64,000 bases of DNA. It comes from Leucocoprinus leucothites. Its lineage: Eukaryota > Basidiomycota > Agaricomycetes > Agaricales > Agaricaceae. Made by a program: the position numbers and the translations under genes. The notes beneath the pieces were generated by a model. It had not been told where the DNA came from, did no database searches, and saw only the letters and a list, made by a program, of their open reading frames with translations. The DNA lies in the NCBI GenBank assembly GCA_013368445.1, contig JAACJO010000017.1, positions 434,001 through 498,000 on the forward strand, read 5' to 3'. The stretch's first letter is position 1. Every line of letters begins with the position of its first letter. Positions 13,081 to 23,969 of this stretch are shown one piece after another.

Positions 13081-13981
13081 TCAGAATCCAAACACCCGAT
13101 TCAACAAGCTGGGTCGCGTCCGGACCACGGAGCCAGGTCCATCGTCTTCATACTGTATCCTGACACCCCCATGTTTCGCCTCGATAATAACTTCATCGCC
13201 CACCCAGTCCTTCCGTGAGTCCGCCCATCTTGAGAAGTCGCCTACAAAACAGTGTCGCACATGGTTCGCTTCACCAAACGTCGTCAAATGCTGATTAATT
13301 CCATCCGAGAATTTCACAGCTCCGTGACGGAGAGATATCATTATGGACCTTGGAAGGATCGAGGAAGCCGCAGAGCAATGTTACCGTTTGCCGAATGGGC
13401 GATCAGTTGAAAAGGATGTCGAGGTTCTTTCCCTTGCTGACAGTTCCAACACATATCAGCTTCTCTTCTCCGGGCGCTTGGGAAATAAGGACAACAAAGA
13501 CGTACTATTCGTGCTGAAATCCCACCATGGGTGGACCGCATGAACATTCGGACTTTACAGCGCTCATTGCCGAAGCAGGGTGCAATTTTGACATTGGCAG
13601 AAATGGACCCATGGGTTGATTCGAACCTCAAGTGTCTCCGCTCAGTTGGCGTCTCGTCGGGTGAGAGTGGCGGCAGTAAGAATGCGGGCACGTATAGTGT
13701 TGGGTCGATTGTAATGGACTCTCGAACAGACTCGTGCACCCGAGTCACAGAAAGATAGTTGGTAGGATTTTCACCCGGTCCCGACAGCGTCTGACTGGAG
13801 GACGTGGCATGTTGAAGGGAGGCGTATGTTGGAGGCGGTTCTTGCTGAACGGCGGAAAGCGCCTCGCGAATTAACGGAAGTAGTTTCCGAGAGTCAAAGA
13901 GGTTCCACTTACAAGGGCTTGTTCCTCTGCTAGCTGCCGAGCCTCGAGCGCTTCAATCTGTTTGTTATCGACAATGATCAT
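13081..13981 (-). CDS. DUF7330-type protein, apparent 1-nt frameshift
   Basis: Exon 1 begins MIIVDNKQIEALEARQLAEE; the next exon gives QEPPPTYASLQ and then repeated beta-strand units: LRFESTHGSISANVKI, FMRSTHGGISARIV, QLIAHSANGNIALRLPRSF. These HG(S/G)I-type repeats with LPRSF mark the basidiomycete DUF7330 family. The frame then stops at FQGP, and the rest (MISLRHGAVKFSDGI to the C-terminus RVFGF) lies in another frame. One missing base next to the GG at 13345-13346 would restore the family's GP-x-x-IS junction. I read the gene as intact but mis-sequenced, or recently broken. Function unknown; probably a cytosolic beta-rich protein. Confidence 0.65.
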
Positions 13982-14363
13982 TTTGAGCGACGAGTGTGTG
14001 GGTATCTCAAGCTGCAAAGCATAACAAGCAGCTCGCAGGGTGCTCACACTCACACCGGTAACAAGGAATGAGTAAAAGGCAAGGGGCAACTTGAGGCGTG
14101 TATTCCCATGATGACATCCCCATCTGAGTGACAGGATAGCCTCGGGGATGTGACCGCATGAGACTAATTCAAAGATCAAGCGCCCATATCACTATCCAGT
14201 GTTGCCAGTTTCGCTCAAGCTAACTAGGGCGAACAAAACATCAGAATAACACGATCTCAGAACTGTTTCGCTTGCAAGCCTGATTACTCTGTCTGTCCGC
14301 CTTTGCTTACAAGAATGTATCGCAAATATATAAATACAATGACAACGAACTTGCCCAAATAAT
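13982..14363. other. Intergenic between DUF7330 and dioxygenase genes
   Basis: This is the space between the start of the DUF7330 gene and the stop of the dioxygenase gene. Frames across it show no family resemblance. It likely holds the DUF7330 promoter. Confidence 0.5.
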
Positions 14364-15838
14364 TCAACTATTAGCCCACGTTGCCTTCGATTTCTCCCTC
14401 GCTTTCGCTCCTTCCTCAGGAGTCGCCAATATGATATCATAATGCAGAACGTGATGAGGTTTAGCTTGAGGGAATCCACGTGCCTTTGAGACCTCGACAT
14501 CCTTAACGTACTCCAGGTCCTAGCCTCACCGTCAGATTGAAATCGACAACGTCCAATTGAAAAGCACTGCCTTACCACAGCAAGCGAGGATTTGACACCA
14601 AAGACAGCGTCACTGCCGAGGAACTTGTCGTTCTTCAAATAAAGTGCAGTCGTCAAGTCTTCGTACCCCTTAGCCTAATTTGCAATTCACGATCAGAATG
14701 AGATGTTTCATTATTGCTGAAACAGTCCGTACCTTAATCATCATATGTATATGAGCAGGCCTGTATATATGTCGATTCAACTGGGTAAGCATAGTCCCCA
14801 CAGGTCCGTCATCCGGAATTGGATATGCGACCGGTCTAACCGAAGCAGGGCTAGATGAGTGGGGTCACATCAGTTTGAGTATTTGGTGGGCGCACACTAC
14901 AGCTCGATAGGAATACGTCCCGTCCGCCTGACTTTGAATGCGGCCTCGACATTCTGGACCATCTCGATTCGGGTACTTGAATTAGATTGTCAATGTCTGC
15001 TGAAGGATGCATATCGAGCGCCGGTGCTGACCTGATTATCATACAAGCCATGTCCGTCTGTCTCCCATGTATCAATGGTGGCACCAGGGATGGGGTTCCC
15101 CTTCGTGTCCGCCACTTTTCCATATACATACATATAATCTCCTTTGCCTTCGGACGCAATGCTCCCACCAGACTCAACTGATCAATCAAGGGAATGTCAG
15201 ATGTTGATAGGTGAATATAATTACAAAGGACATCACCGTCGTGAGCGTCCTCGGTAAAGAATGGTCCGAGTACAGTGGCTTCAGTTGCTCCGGGAGGTTT
15301 AGCGTTATTGATGATATCGACAAGAGTTGATACGCCTAGGGTATCAGAAAGAAGAATGAACTCTGAGCACAGGTTCAGCGGCGTTCTTCAGTGTAATGTC
15401 CCAATTACAATTCACCTTGACGCAGATCTGTGCATTTCTGTCCAACAGCAGTCAAGAAGTTGATGGTTGTCCTAGTGCGAATGCTCAGTCTAACGAACGC
15501 CCAAGAAATCCTGGAAACCTACATCCACTCTTCTGTCGTGAGACTTGTTTCCCTGACAAAGTCATGGAGGTGCTGGACCTGTGAGACAACTATTGAGTCA
15601 TTGTGCACGTCGCAGAAATAAAAAGGGACACACCATAGACTTGAAGATGAACCTCGTCCTCTCGTCAGGACCTATTAGTGGACGAGCGCGTCAAAAGAGA
15701 GAACAAAGATCCAAAGATACATCCCACACATGTCTCGTTGATGCGATGCACATTCTCGGTGATAGTCGAGGCAGTCATATTCATGACATTTGGCAGTTTG
15801 GAGGTATCGATATTATCTTTGCCATTGGTTTGAGACAT
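14364..15838 (-). CDS. Intradiol ring-cleavage dioxygenase, hydroxyquinol 1,2-dioxygenase-like
   Basis: A multi-exon minus-strand gene. Exon 1 starts [16 protein letters not shown]; the next exons carry [30 protein letters not shown] and [16 protein letters not shown], the N-terminal dimerisation domain. Then come [38 protein letters not shown] and [15 protein letters not shown], the catalytic sandwich. The Fe(III) ligands expected from the family are visible: Tyr in GLYDNQ, Tyr in [13 protein letters not shown], and the two His of RPAHIHMMI. It ends [18 protein letters not shown]...TWANS. The enzyme class opens hydroxyquinol or catechol rings between the hydroxyls to give (maleyl)acetate or muconate products, as in lignin-derived aromatic breakdown. 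Exact substrate is inferred. No secretion signal is seen, so it is probably intracellular. Confidence 0.88.
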
Positions 15839-16868
15839 GATGAAGGAGAAAGTAGGAGGTGAGTAACGACCACCGTTTGGTTGATGTGGTAGCCATTTAT
15901 ACCACTACTGTGTATGCAGCATCTCGCATTGCAATTCTGCTTATCCGTAGTTGTCAACAGAAGCTAGGTTGTACGTGATGGAGGAAGACTAAATCAGAAG
16001 TCCTTTCTCAGAGGGACACACCTGAACGCAGGGTCCCCCTTGGTTCATCACGTGTGGACGCTTCAGGATCTGAGAAAGGAAAATGAAGAAGGATCTTCCG
16101 CTGCAAACTCGCCAGCGACGATATACAAGCGAGTGTTTAGGCCAACCCAAATCGTTTATTTAGAAAGGCGTGCCTTGTGATTGGCTCTTTTCCTACGACT
16201 TTAGGAGCGGCACCAAGGATAAATTGTTAGGGCCATTGGTCTCTGAATTCAGAGGTTTCTGACTTGTTCTCCGTTAGTCTTGAATCCGATATGGGCCACA
16301 AGACGGAGGCAGTCTTCCATTCGCTTTATAGAGGAGAGGAAGAGCGCCCGCAATTCTTCACAGCCCCTGTCGCAAAAGTCTGACGTCATTCGTAAGCCTT
16401 TGATCTCGCGAGTTGTCCCGTGTTGTTCACAAACCCGTTTCTTCAGCGCTTCAGCAACCTCCAGTTTTATAGTTAAATTTCACGCACTTTGTCTGAGGTG
16501 CGACCCCGAGTGTAGGCATTGAGTAAATCTCCAAGGCAGCATTCACTACCTGGAGCCCCATTCGCTCACGCCGTCACCGATAATCTAGGTGAGCTTAGGG
16601 TTTCTTCCATCTCATCCTCGAAACAGGGATCATGCTAGTTGATTTTAGGGATTCATCCTCTTGGGACAGAGTTGCTATGGTTTCTCATCAGTCAGAACCG
16701 TTGCTTTCTTATGAGAACAAGGTACCGGCCTTGAAAGGACTTGTATTCCACACAGCCACGCCTGAGAAGCTATTCTGGCTGTGCTCTCGACCTTAACTTA
16801 AAGCACCTCTACGCGACACGACATTTCTTTCTCCACTCAAATTCCTTAACCCAGGAAACTTCTCATCG
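15839..16868. other. Divergent promoter region, dioxygenase / kinase
   Basis: About 1 kb separates the dioxygenase (-) from the first CH-like kinase gene (+). No gene is supported. It must hold two divergent promoters. Confidence 0.6.
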
Positions 16869-19509
16869 ATGAGCACATCATCGACATCTTTACCTCCGAG
16901 GAAGACCTGGCAAATGGAAACCATTCGTAACCGCATCAAGGACCGACTCTTATCCTCCGCGGTACTCAAGGGGCTCAATTTCAAGTCTAAGGTTGACAGG
17001 TCGCCAATACCCACCCCCTGTCGTACCCATGCTGCTCAGGCCTCTGCAGTTAGAGAAACATCCTCCACTCAAGTATGTTTTATCAAGACTAAAGTCGTGA
17101 ACCAATCCTCACCATTTCTCCTCGAACCATTTTCAGCCACCACCGTACATCCAAGAAACGACGTCAGATGAAATTTCCGCTCAAGAAGATGACTCTGAAA
17201 GCATGCTCGGTGCAACTGTCCGCAATTCCGTTTACTTGCCCTCCGGCAATCCACCTGGGTCACTTGAAGACTTGTTCTTCGCCTCCCAAGAATCCTTACC
17301 ACCCTTCCCCGATACTGTAAATGAGATTGTTGATCTCATTCGCATGGCCGCTTCTCTCCTCTACAGAGAAATGCAATTGGTTCTTGTCGCCGAAACTCAA
17401 GCTGGAAATTTCCCATTATTTCGAGCAGATACTTGGGCTCGTCTTGGCCAATTGCGTCGCCTCATCAGCTCATGGCCTGATTCATCCTTCAACACCCTGG
17501 ACGGCATCGAATCATTTAAGCAAGCGTTAAATGATGGAACTATCCTCTGCGAGTATGTCGCTTGTTTGATCTATAGTGCTTTGGATCTTTATAACGAGGT
17601 TTGACTAGATTCGTCAGCCGTCTTGCTCCCGGAACGCAGCTCTCTCCTTATTATGGGCCCCAAACCTCTGCCTGGGCTGGGAATTTACAACTATTCATCT
17701 CCGCTTTTGATTCATTCGCGCTGTCAAGCAGCTGCGAGCGACTCATGACTGGGATTTTTGACGATCTCAGTATACAGGAAGTAGCCGACTACGCTAGAGC
17801 CGTAATTGCTATTCAAGAACGTTTCGGACCTACAGCAGCTTCCTTACACCCTTCACCCCCCTCGCGTAGTCCACGCAACTCCATCGCCTCATTTGCGTCG
17901 CGCCTTCGAAATACTTCTCTTGAGTCTTTCGCATCACGACGCTCAAGTGCAATCCCTCAGACCCATTGGTCAGAACCTCCCTCTCTGTCCTCGATTCACG
18001 AGAGCGACGATACTGTTGATAAACCACAAGAAAGTAATGCTCTTGACAACGACTACGATTCTTCGACCATATGCCTTCGCGAATCTGATTCGACTCCTGG
18101 CTTCCTGGCTTCCCAACCATCCCCGCAGTCGATTCCTGAGCCTATTGTTCAACTCCCAAAGAAGACAAAGCAGTTGTATAAATGTCTCCTTCATATATTG
18201 AGCGACGAGGAGCGATATCGAATGATGCTGGAAACGAAAGGATCTGACGCCCAAGAACTCCTGGACTTTTTTCAACATGTAAGTCCGTCAACATTATTCT
18301 TGTGCAGGAGCTGATGGTTTTCCTCATAAGCTACTTGATTATCCCCAGATCAGGGACACATCTCGAAACGACATTCTGACGGCCCTTGTTCGCCTTTCCA
18401 CAGCCACCAATTTATACCCTCAATCCTTTACATTTGTTTCTGATGACCTTCAGATCGACAAAACACCGGTTGCTTTTGGTCATTTCGGGCAGGTAATGCA
18501 AGGCGTGTGCCAGAATCAGCGCCTGTGCATCAAGGCCATAAAATTATATCAGAAATCCCATATCAACACGGCAATGAGGGTGGGTCAGATCAGGACTATC
18601 TTGAACCCCATCTAATGCTCACGGCCTTGTGTTAGGTTTTTCTGAAGGAGGCGGTGCTTTGGAAACAACTGCAACATCCCAACCTTTTACCGTTTTATGG
18701 CGTCTATCGTTTGGATGATCAATATGGACGAATATGCCTCGTTTCGCCTTGGATGGAAAACGGCACTGTGGTAGAATATCTTCACTGTAATCCTAATGTA
18801 GATCGTCTTCTGCTGGTCGGTATTTTCTCTGGCTTCACTTGGTATCACTCTGACCGATGAGTAGATTCGTGATACCGTACGTGGGCTCAGCTTCCTTCAT
18901 GAGAAGAAGATAGTACATGGCGACTTGAAGGGGGTGAGGATCATCCTATACATTCTAGATTCTTCGGGCTCTGATTCTTTGGCATAGGCGAATATCCTGG
19001 TGACAGTAACTGGACGGGCATGCCTAGCAGATTTCGGCTTGGCTACACTCAATGATGTCGAAGCGATCAAATTCGCGCTGATTGAGAGCTCTGGACATCG
19101 CGGAGGAACACCCCGTTGGGAAGCTCCCGAACTACTGGACGATACGGAAGAGATAATTCATCGAACCCCGGCAAGTGACATGTATGCCTTTGGCTGTGTC
19201 TGCTACGAGGTACATCAATATCTGCTTCCTCATTTGATATTCACTCAACAGACCGTGGCGTAGATAATCACCGGGAGAGTACCCTTTTATGAGCTCGCAA
19301 ATGATTTCACGGTTTACATCAAAGTCACGAAGGGTGAGCGGCCAAGCAGACCTCCGAGTAACTCTTGGCCCCTCCCTGCCTGTTGTTCCATCCGAGGGAC
19401 TTGGACTATTATGACAGACTGCTGGACCCAGTGTCCGACCGACCGCCCAACAGCAAACGAAGTTTTGCAGTCAGAACACCTCTGCGACTTAGTCGATACA
19501 CGAGCATGA
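16869..19509 (+). CDS. CH-like domain + TKL-like protein kinase, copy 1
   Basis: Eight exons (16869-17072, 17137-17552, 17609-18278, 18349-18579, 18636-18815, 18865-18933, 18988-19209, 19264-19509) give exactly 745 codons plus stop. Residues ~110-260 resemble a calponin-homology fold: FKQALNDGTILCEFVSRLAPG, then NLQLFISAFDSFA and VADYARAVIAIQERFG. A Ser-rich linker follows. The C-terminal ~300 residues are a kinase: lysine in LCIKAIKLY, helix C in FLKEAVLWKQLQHPNLLPFYG, catalytic loop IVHGDLKGANILV (HGD instead of HRD), DFG as LADFGLA, and a GTPRWEAPELL activation-segment end. The kinase resembles the expanded TKL-like set of agaricomycetes. Substrates unknown. A second copy lies directly downstream. 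Confidence 0.85.
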
Positions 19510-20150
19510 TATCCTAAGGCCTGGTATAGGCTATGTCTTTCAATTTCAAAATAAACATAGCTATCCAATCCCAGCTTGTTTCTCCCGCATCTCAGCTGAT
19601 AGTGGTACCATTCGTCCAACTCTTCCTTTTAATGACCTACGACGTATCGTTTTGAAACCACCACGGCTTCTAGAGCACGCTACGAGCCTGGCCGCAAACA
19701 CTTCGGTGTGTAGAGCTCAGAAGAATTTTACTAGCCTTTTAGTCCACCAGGAGCAAAGTTCAATATAGTTCAAATCGCACCCAAGGATGTTCGAGAATCG
19801 TAGCGCTTCTGATTTTGAAATCAAAGTTCGGTTCCACTACGAGCTGAGAGGCAGACTCCCGGAGTTTTCGCTAAGGCAGTGCACCTGTTTCTCGAAGAGA
19901 TACGTCGAGTATTATTATTGTGAGCCCGCGCCTCATTCAGGCCCAGCTTACCCTGACCTTGTGGGAATCATGACTGAATATTGGACTAATGCATTCCCAC
20001 ACTGCATCTACCTTGCCCTCCTGGTTGTACAGCCTTCAATGAACTCACGGGCTTGAGAGGCATGTGGTGATAATCGTGAACTAACCGGGGGGGATACGGA
20101 CTTCCTAGCGCACCTCTATTTCCCCCGCACCCTTTTCATGGCTAGTCGGA
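19510..20150. other. Intergenic between the kinase paralogues
   Basis: A 90-codon frame at 19787-20056 (+) has no visible motif and I do not call it. A start of the second kinase gene further upstream cannot be excluded. Confidence 0.5.
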
Positions 20151-23100
20151 ATGGGTAAAGGTCGAGCCCGTTTGTCGTCCCTCTCAATAGGTCTTTACCT
20201 CAAGATTAAATCTTATTTGAGAACCAAAGAAGTGCTTCAAGAGGGTAATGACTGCACGAACTACGAGCTAAACTCTCACTTAGCCCCGGTAAGAAATCAG
20301 TTCAATCAGACTTTGTGGAACCTAGTCACTGAGGCTTCCACTTAGCATTCAGTATCTGTAGACGCGCATAAGCTCGTTCCTCTGAGGAGATATTCCTCAC
20401 CCCGGAAATACTCAGCTACCGACTCTCCACAGCCACAAGATAGCTTTGCAGATGGTGCACAAGTCTATGTAGATCCCGACGCTCTGGTAACAAGCTATGT
20501 GTACGACGTTTATGACACGGACAAGGGCGACCTATGCAACATCACTTTCGCTCCTAACAAGGGCCGGTCCGATGAGACTGAAAGCGTCCACTCAGTGCCT
20601 CCAACGGTGCGAACTATTTCTGAAAATTACGATGATTGTCTCGCTCAGTCTGCCCTTAGAAGTGCAATGGTCCACACCCTTGGGCACCGGTAGCGGATGC
20701 CATAGGCCCAGCTCAGAACGAGAAGGTTGACGAAGGGAAGGTGTTAGAATCATTGTTGAATCAGTGGCAGATGGCCGGCTTCTATGAACGGGCTCAAATT
20801 GCACAAGAGGTGACGAATAAAGTATTTTGTCAAGGCTCAAGCTGGATAGATTTTGACGACGAATGGGACACCAGCTGGATCGACATGGACGTCCCATCAA
20901 GCATATACGACCATACGAGCGTGGACTCTCTTCTATCGCCAACCTCCGATCGTGCTGTGGTATCTGATACTCCAGTTGACGAAGAGGGCATCACTCATAC
21001 CCTCCTGGAAGATTTGCTTGACCACATGCTGAGCGAATGTATTCGAGATATACCCCTCTCTTCACTGCCGCTTCAATCTCCGGTAAGTGCACTGGGCTCG
21101 AGGGGATGGACTGGCCACTATATCTGAACAATTAAATAGGAATTTGATCCCGAATTTGTAGCTTCGCTTTGTCTACCTGTGATTAACCCCTTGGCCTCAG
21201 GAGGGCCAATGGGGTTTATTCCACCAGCTTTGGATGATATTTCCGAAGTACTCAACGATTATGCAGAGAGACCATGGAGCTACCGCCCTCTTCCAGTAAT
21301 CGGCATTGGGGTACGTTCCTGGATGTTAGATGAGACTCGTAAGATTCTCACTAATGCTACCTTCAGTCAACAGAACGGGAACTCTTATATTCCCATCCGC
21401 ATCTCTCCTCCGTTCCATCTCATCCCTCATCCCCTGTTTGCGCGCCCGATGCCCCTCCGCCCTTCCCTCATGAAGTCACTGAAATTCTCGATCTCCTTCG
21501 AATGGCTGCTTCCCTTCTGTATAAAGAGATCCGGAATGCCCTGGTCTCTTCCAAAACACCTCAAACAGATAACTGGCGCGTGTTTGAACGCGGTGTACTC
21601 TCTCACCTGGAAAGCCTGGAGCCCATTGTCTCCTCCCGTTCGGATAGAGTGTTCTCAGTGTCCGAAGGTGTTGATACATTTAAAGATGTTCTAAGGAACG
21701 GGATCATGCTTAATATGTTCGTTCTGCACATGAAGTCATTTTCTTCACTCCAACTAACCGGCTCAACTCCTTAATCTAGATTTATCGAATATCTGATGAC
21801 CCCCAATTCAAATCCTCTGTCATCGCTGACACTGCCAAGAGATAAGAGATTCCAGAGCTTCATTCATGCCTATGAAGCTCTCAATCTCCCAGGCATGGAC
21901 GAATTGAAATATTTATACTTTGACGATAATACCCTTGAGGATGTTGCAGCGTATGCACGAGCCGTCATTCAACTTCATGGCCGGTTTGGGCACACTTCGT
22001 TGTACGGCGAAATAAGCTCCCCGGAATTAACCCATTCACCGATCACTGTCCTTACAAAGGAAGATGGGTGCCTAGCTGGAAAAAGCTATTCAACTAGCCC
22101 AGTTTCACAGAGCTCTCTGGCTATCAGAGGTACCGTCAATGATGTGACATTGACAGCTCCCCACACACACCTACTTCCTCAAGACGAGGCGTGTTTGTAT
22201 CACGAATTGCTGTCTATTATCCGGGATGAGGAAGAACTACACAAGCTTTTACATCACGACGACAAGGCAGAAGCACAGAGTGTTATTGACCTAATCCAGC
22301 ATGTAAGTTTCGCTCATTTCAGAAGTCCAAACTGTAAACTGACAAGATACACCAAACCTTCCAAAGCTGCTCAGCTTTCCCCAAATATGCGAAATTTCTC
22401 GCAGCGAGCTGCTGTCAGTTCTACTTCGGGTTTGCACTGCGACTGGTCTATACCCCAGGACTTTCCGACTAGCTCACGATCCACAAGTCAACAAGGAACC
22501 AATTACTTGTGGCTATTTCGGAGATATTCTTCGGGGATATGTCCAAGAGCAATGTGTCTGTGTCAAGGTGGTCAAAGTTTATCGTAAGGGGCCGAAGAGC
22601 AGCAAGTTTCTCAAAGTGCGTTAAAGCTCATATCTTAGAGATGTTACCCCTCACGAGGATTTCAATCTCAGTCGTTTATGAGGGAAATCGTTATTTGGGG
22701 TCAATTACAGCATCCAAACATACTTCCCTTCTATGGTGTTTATCATCTGGATAACGCTGAGCAGAGAATATGCCTAGTGTCACCTTGGATGGAAAACGGT
22801 ACACTCGCGGATTATCTGAAATCCTGTTCACCCGATGTAAACAAGCTCCTGCTGGTAAGAGAAAACACCCCGTCATCGTTCATTGTTGCTGAGTTTTTCT
22901 CTCAGGCGAAGGACATCGCTTTAGGCTTGGAGTATTTACACAACAATGTGATTGTCCATGGCGACCTGAAAGGGGTGAGTATTTAATATCTATGTTTCAA
23001 ATATAAAACTAACTGACACCCAGACCAATATACTTGTTACGCTTTGCGGTCGAGCATGTCTAGCAGACTTTGGTCTTGCGTCGGTAAATGATACCGACGT

Positions 23101-23725
23101 TGTCCTGTTGTCCACCTTAGAAAGCAGCGGCCACCAAGGCGCAACCCCCCGATATGAGGCGCCTGAGCTCTTAATTGACTGTGAAGAGAAAGTTCATAGA
23201 ACCGCGTCAAGTGACATGTACGCCTTTGGAGGAGTCTGCTATGAGGTGAAGATACACTCATTGTTATGACAGCTTTGAAATTAATGTCTTATTCTTTGAC
23301 AGATATTTACCGGAAACGTGCCCTTCTACGAGCTCGCAGCTCCATACACAATCGTGGCCAGGATCATCAAGGGAGAAACCCCGACAAAGCCCATAACCAT
23401 GAGTTGTAATTGGAATACCGCCGCAAGTGAGCCGATTGACGATGTTTGGGCCATCATGGATTCCTGTTGGAGTCCCTCTCCACTCAATAGGCCCTCCGCC
23501 AGGGATGTCCTGTCGATGGCACTACTCAAGAATCTAAGCGACCCCCGGCCAGAAGAGCAGGCGATGTGGTCACCATCCAAATATGGATCGGCAGTGGCTA
23601 AAAGCGCTTTGGGCTCGGATACTAGTTTTTCGCACCTCGCGAGACCGAAGACTCGGAAACTTCCATCATGTCCAACCAAGTTTCACCTCACACCATCACA
23701 CGAATCCTCGTTTAATTTGTGTTGA
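20151..23725 (+). CDS. CH-like domain + TKL-like protein kinase, copy 2, with N-terminal extension
   Basis: Eleven exons join in phase to about 1003 codons (20151-20288, 20346-20606, 20660-21082, 21140-21310, 21367-21716, 21780-22302, 22367-22615, 22672-22854, 22906-22974, 23024-23245, 23303-23725). The first ~330 residues have no counterpart in copy 1 and no known domain; they include an acidic Trp-rich stretch WIDFDDEWDTSWIDMD. Then comes the CH-like region (EILDLLRMAASLLYKEI, FKDVLRNGIMLNIFIEYL, VAAYARAVIQLHGRFG). The kinase has lysine in VCVKVVKVY, QLQHPNILPFYGVY, VHGDLKGTNILV, LADFGLASV and APELL. The C-terminal tail of ~70 residues is absent in copy 1. Two acceptors (22366/22367 and 21779/21780) were chosen by frame and paralogue alignment. 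The start codon is the least certain part; the extension could also be a separate gene. Confidence 0.78.
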
Positions 23726-23816
23726 CGAATCTAACCAATAGTACTCCCCATGAATATGGGTAAAATATCCTGATGTATACATTTTTCGCAATGTACTTGT
23801 ACCGGAAGGGCTACAT

Positions 23817-23838
23817 GTCTTTTTTTTTTTTTTTTTTG
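23817..23838. repeat. Poly-T run
   Basis: A run of about 18-20 T residues lies between the kinase 3' end and the next gene. It could be a poly-A tail trace of an inserted cDNA on the minus strand, but no adjacent retroelement is visible. Confidence 0.6.
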
Positions 23839-23969
23839 GCGATGGGGCGCTCCGAAACCCTTCATTAAGGGCTATTGATCCGTGCGGAAATTGCCGGGAT
23901 CAACATAAACGACGTGATGAACTGCCATGTCATTTTTAAATTCTTTTGTCCTAGGCCAAACCAACAACC

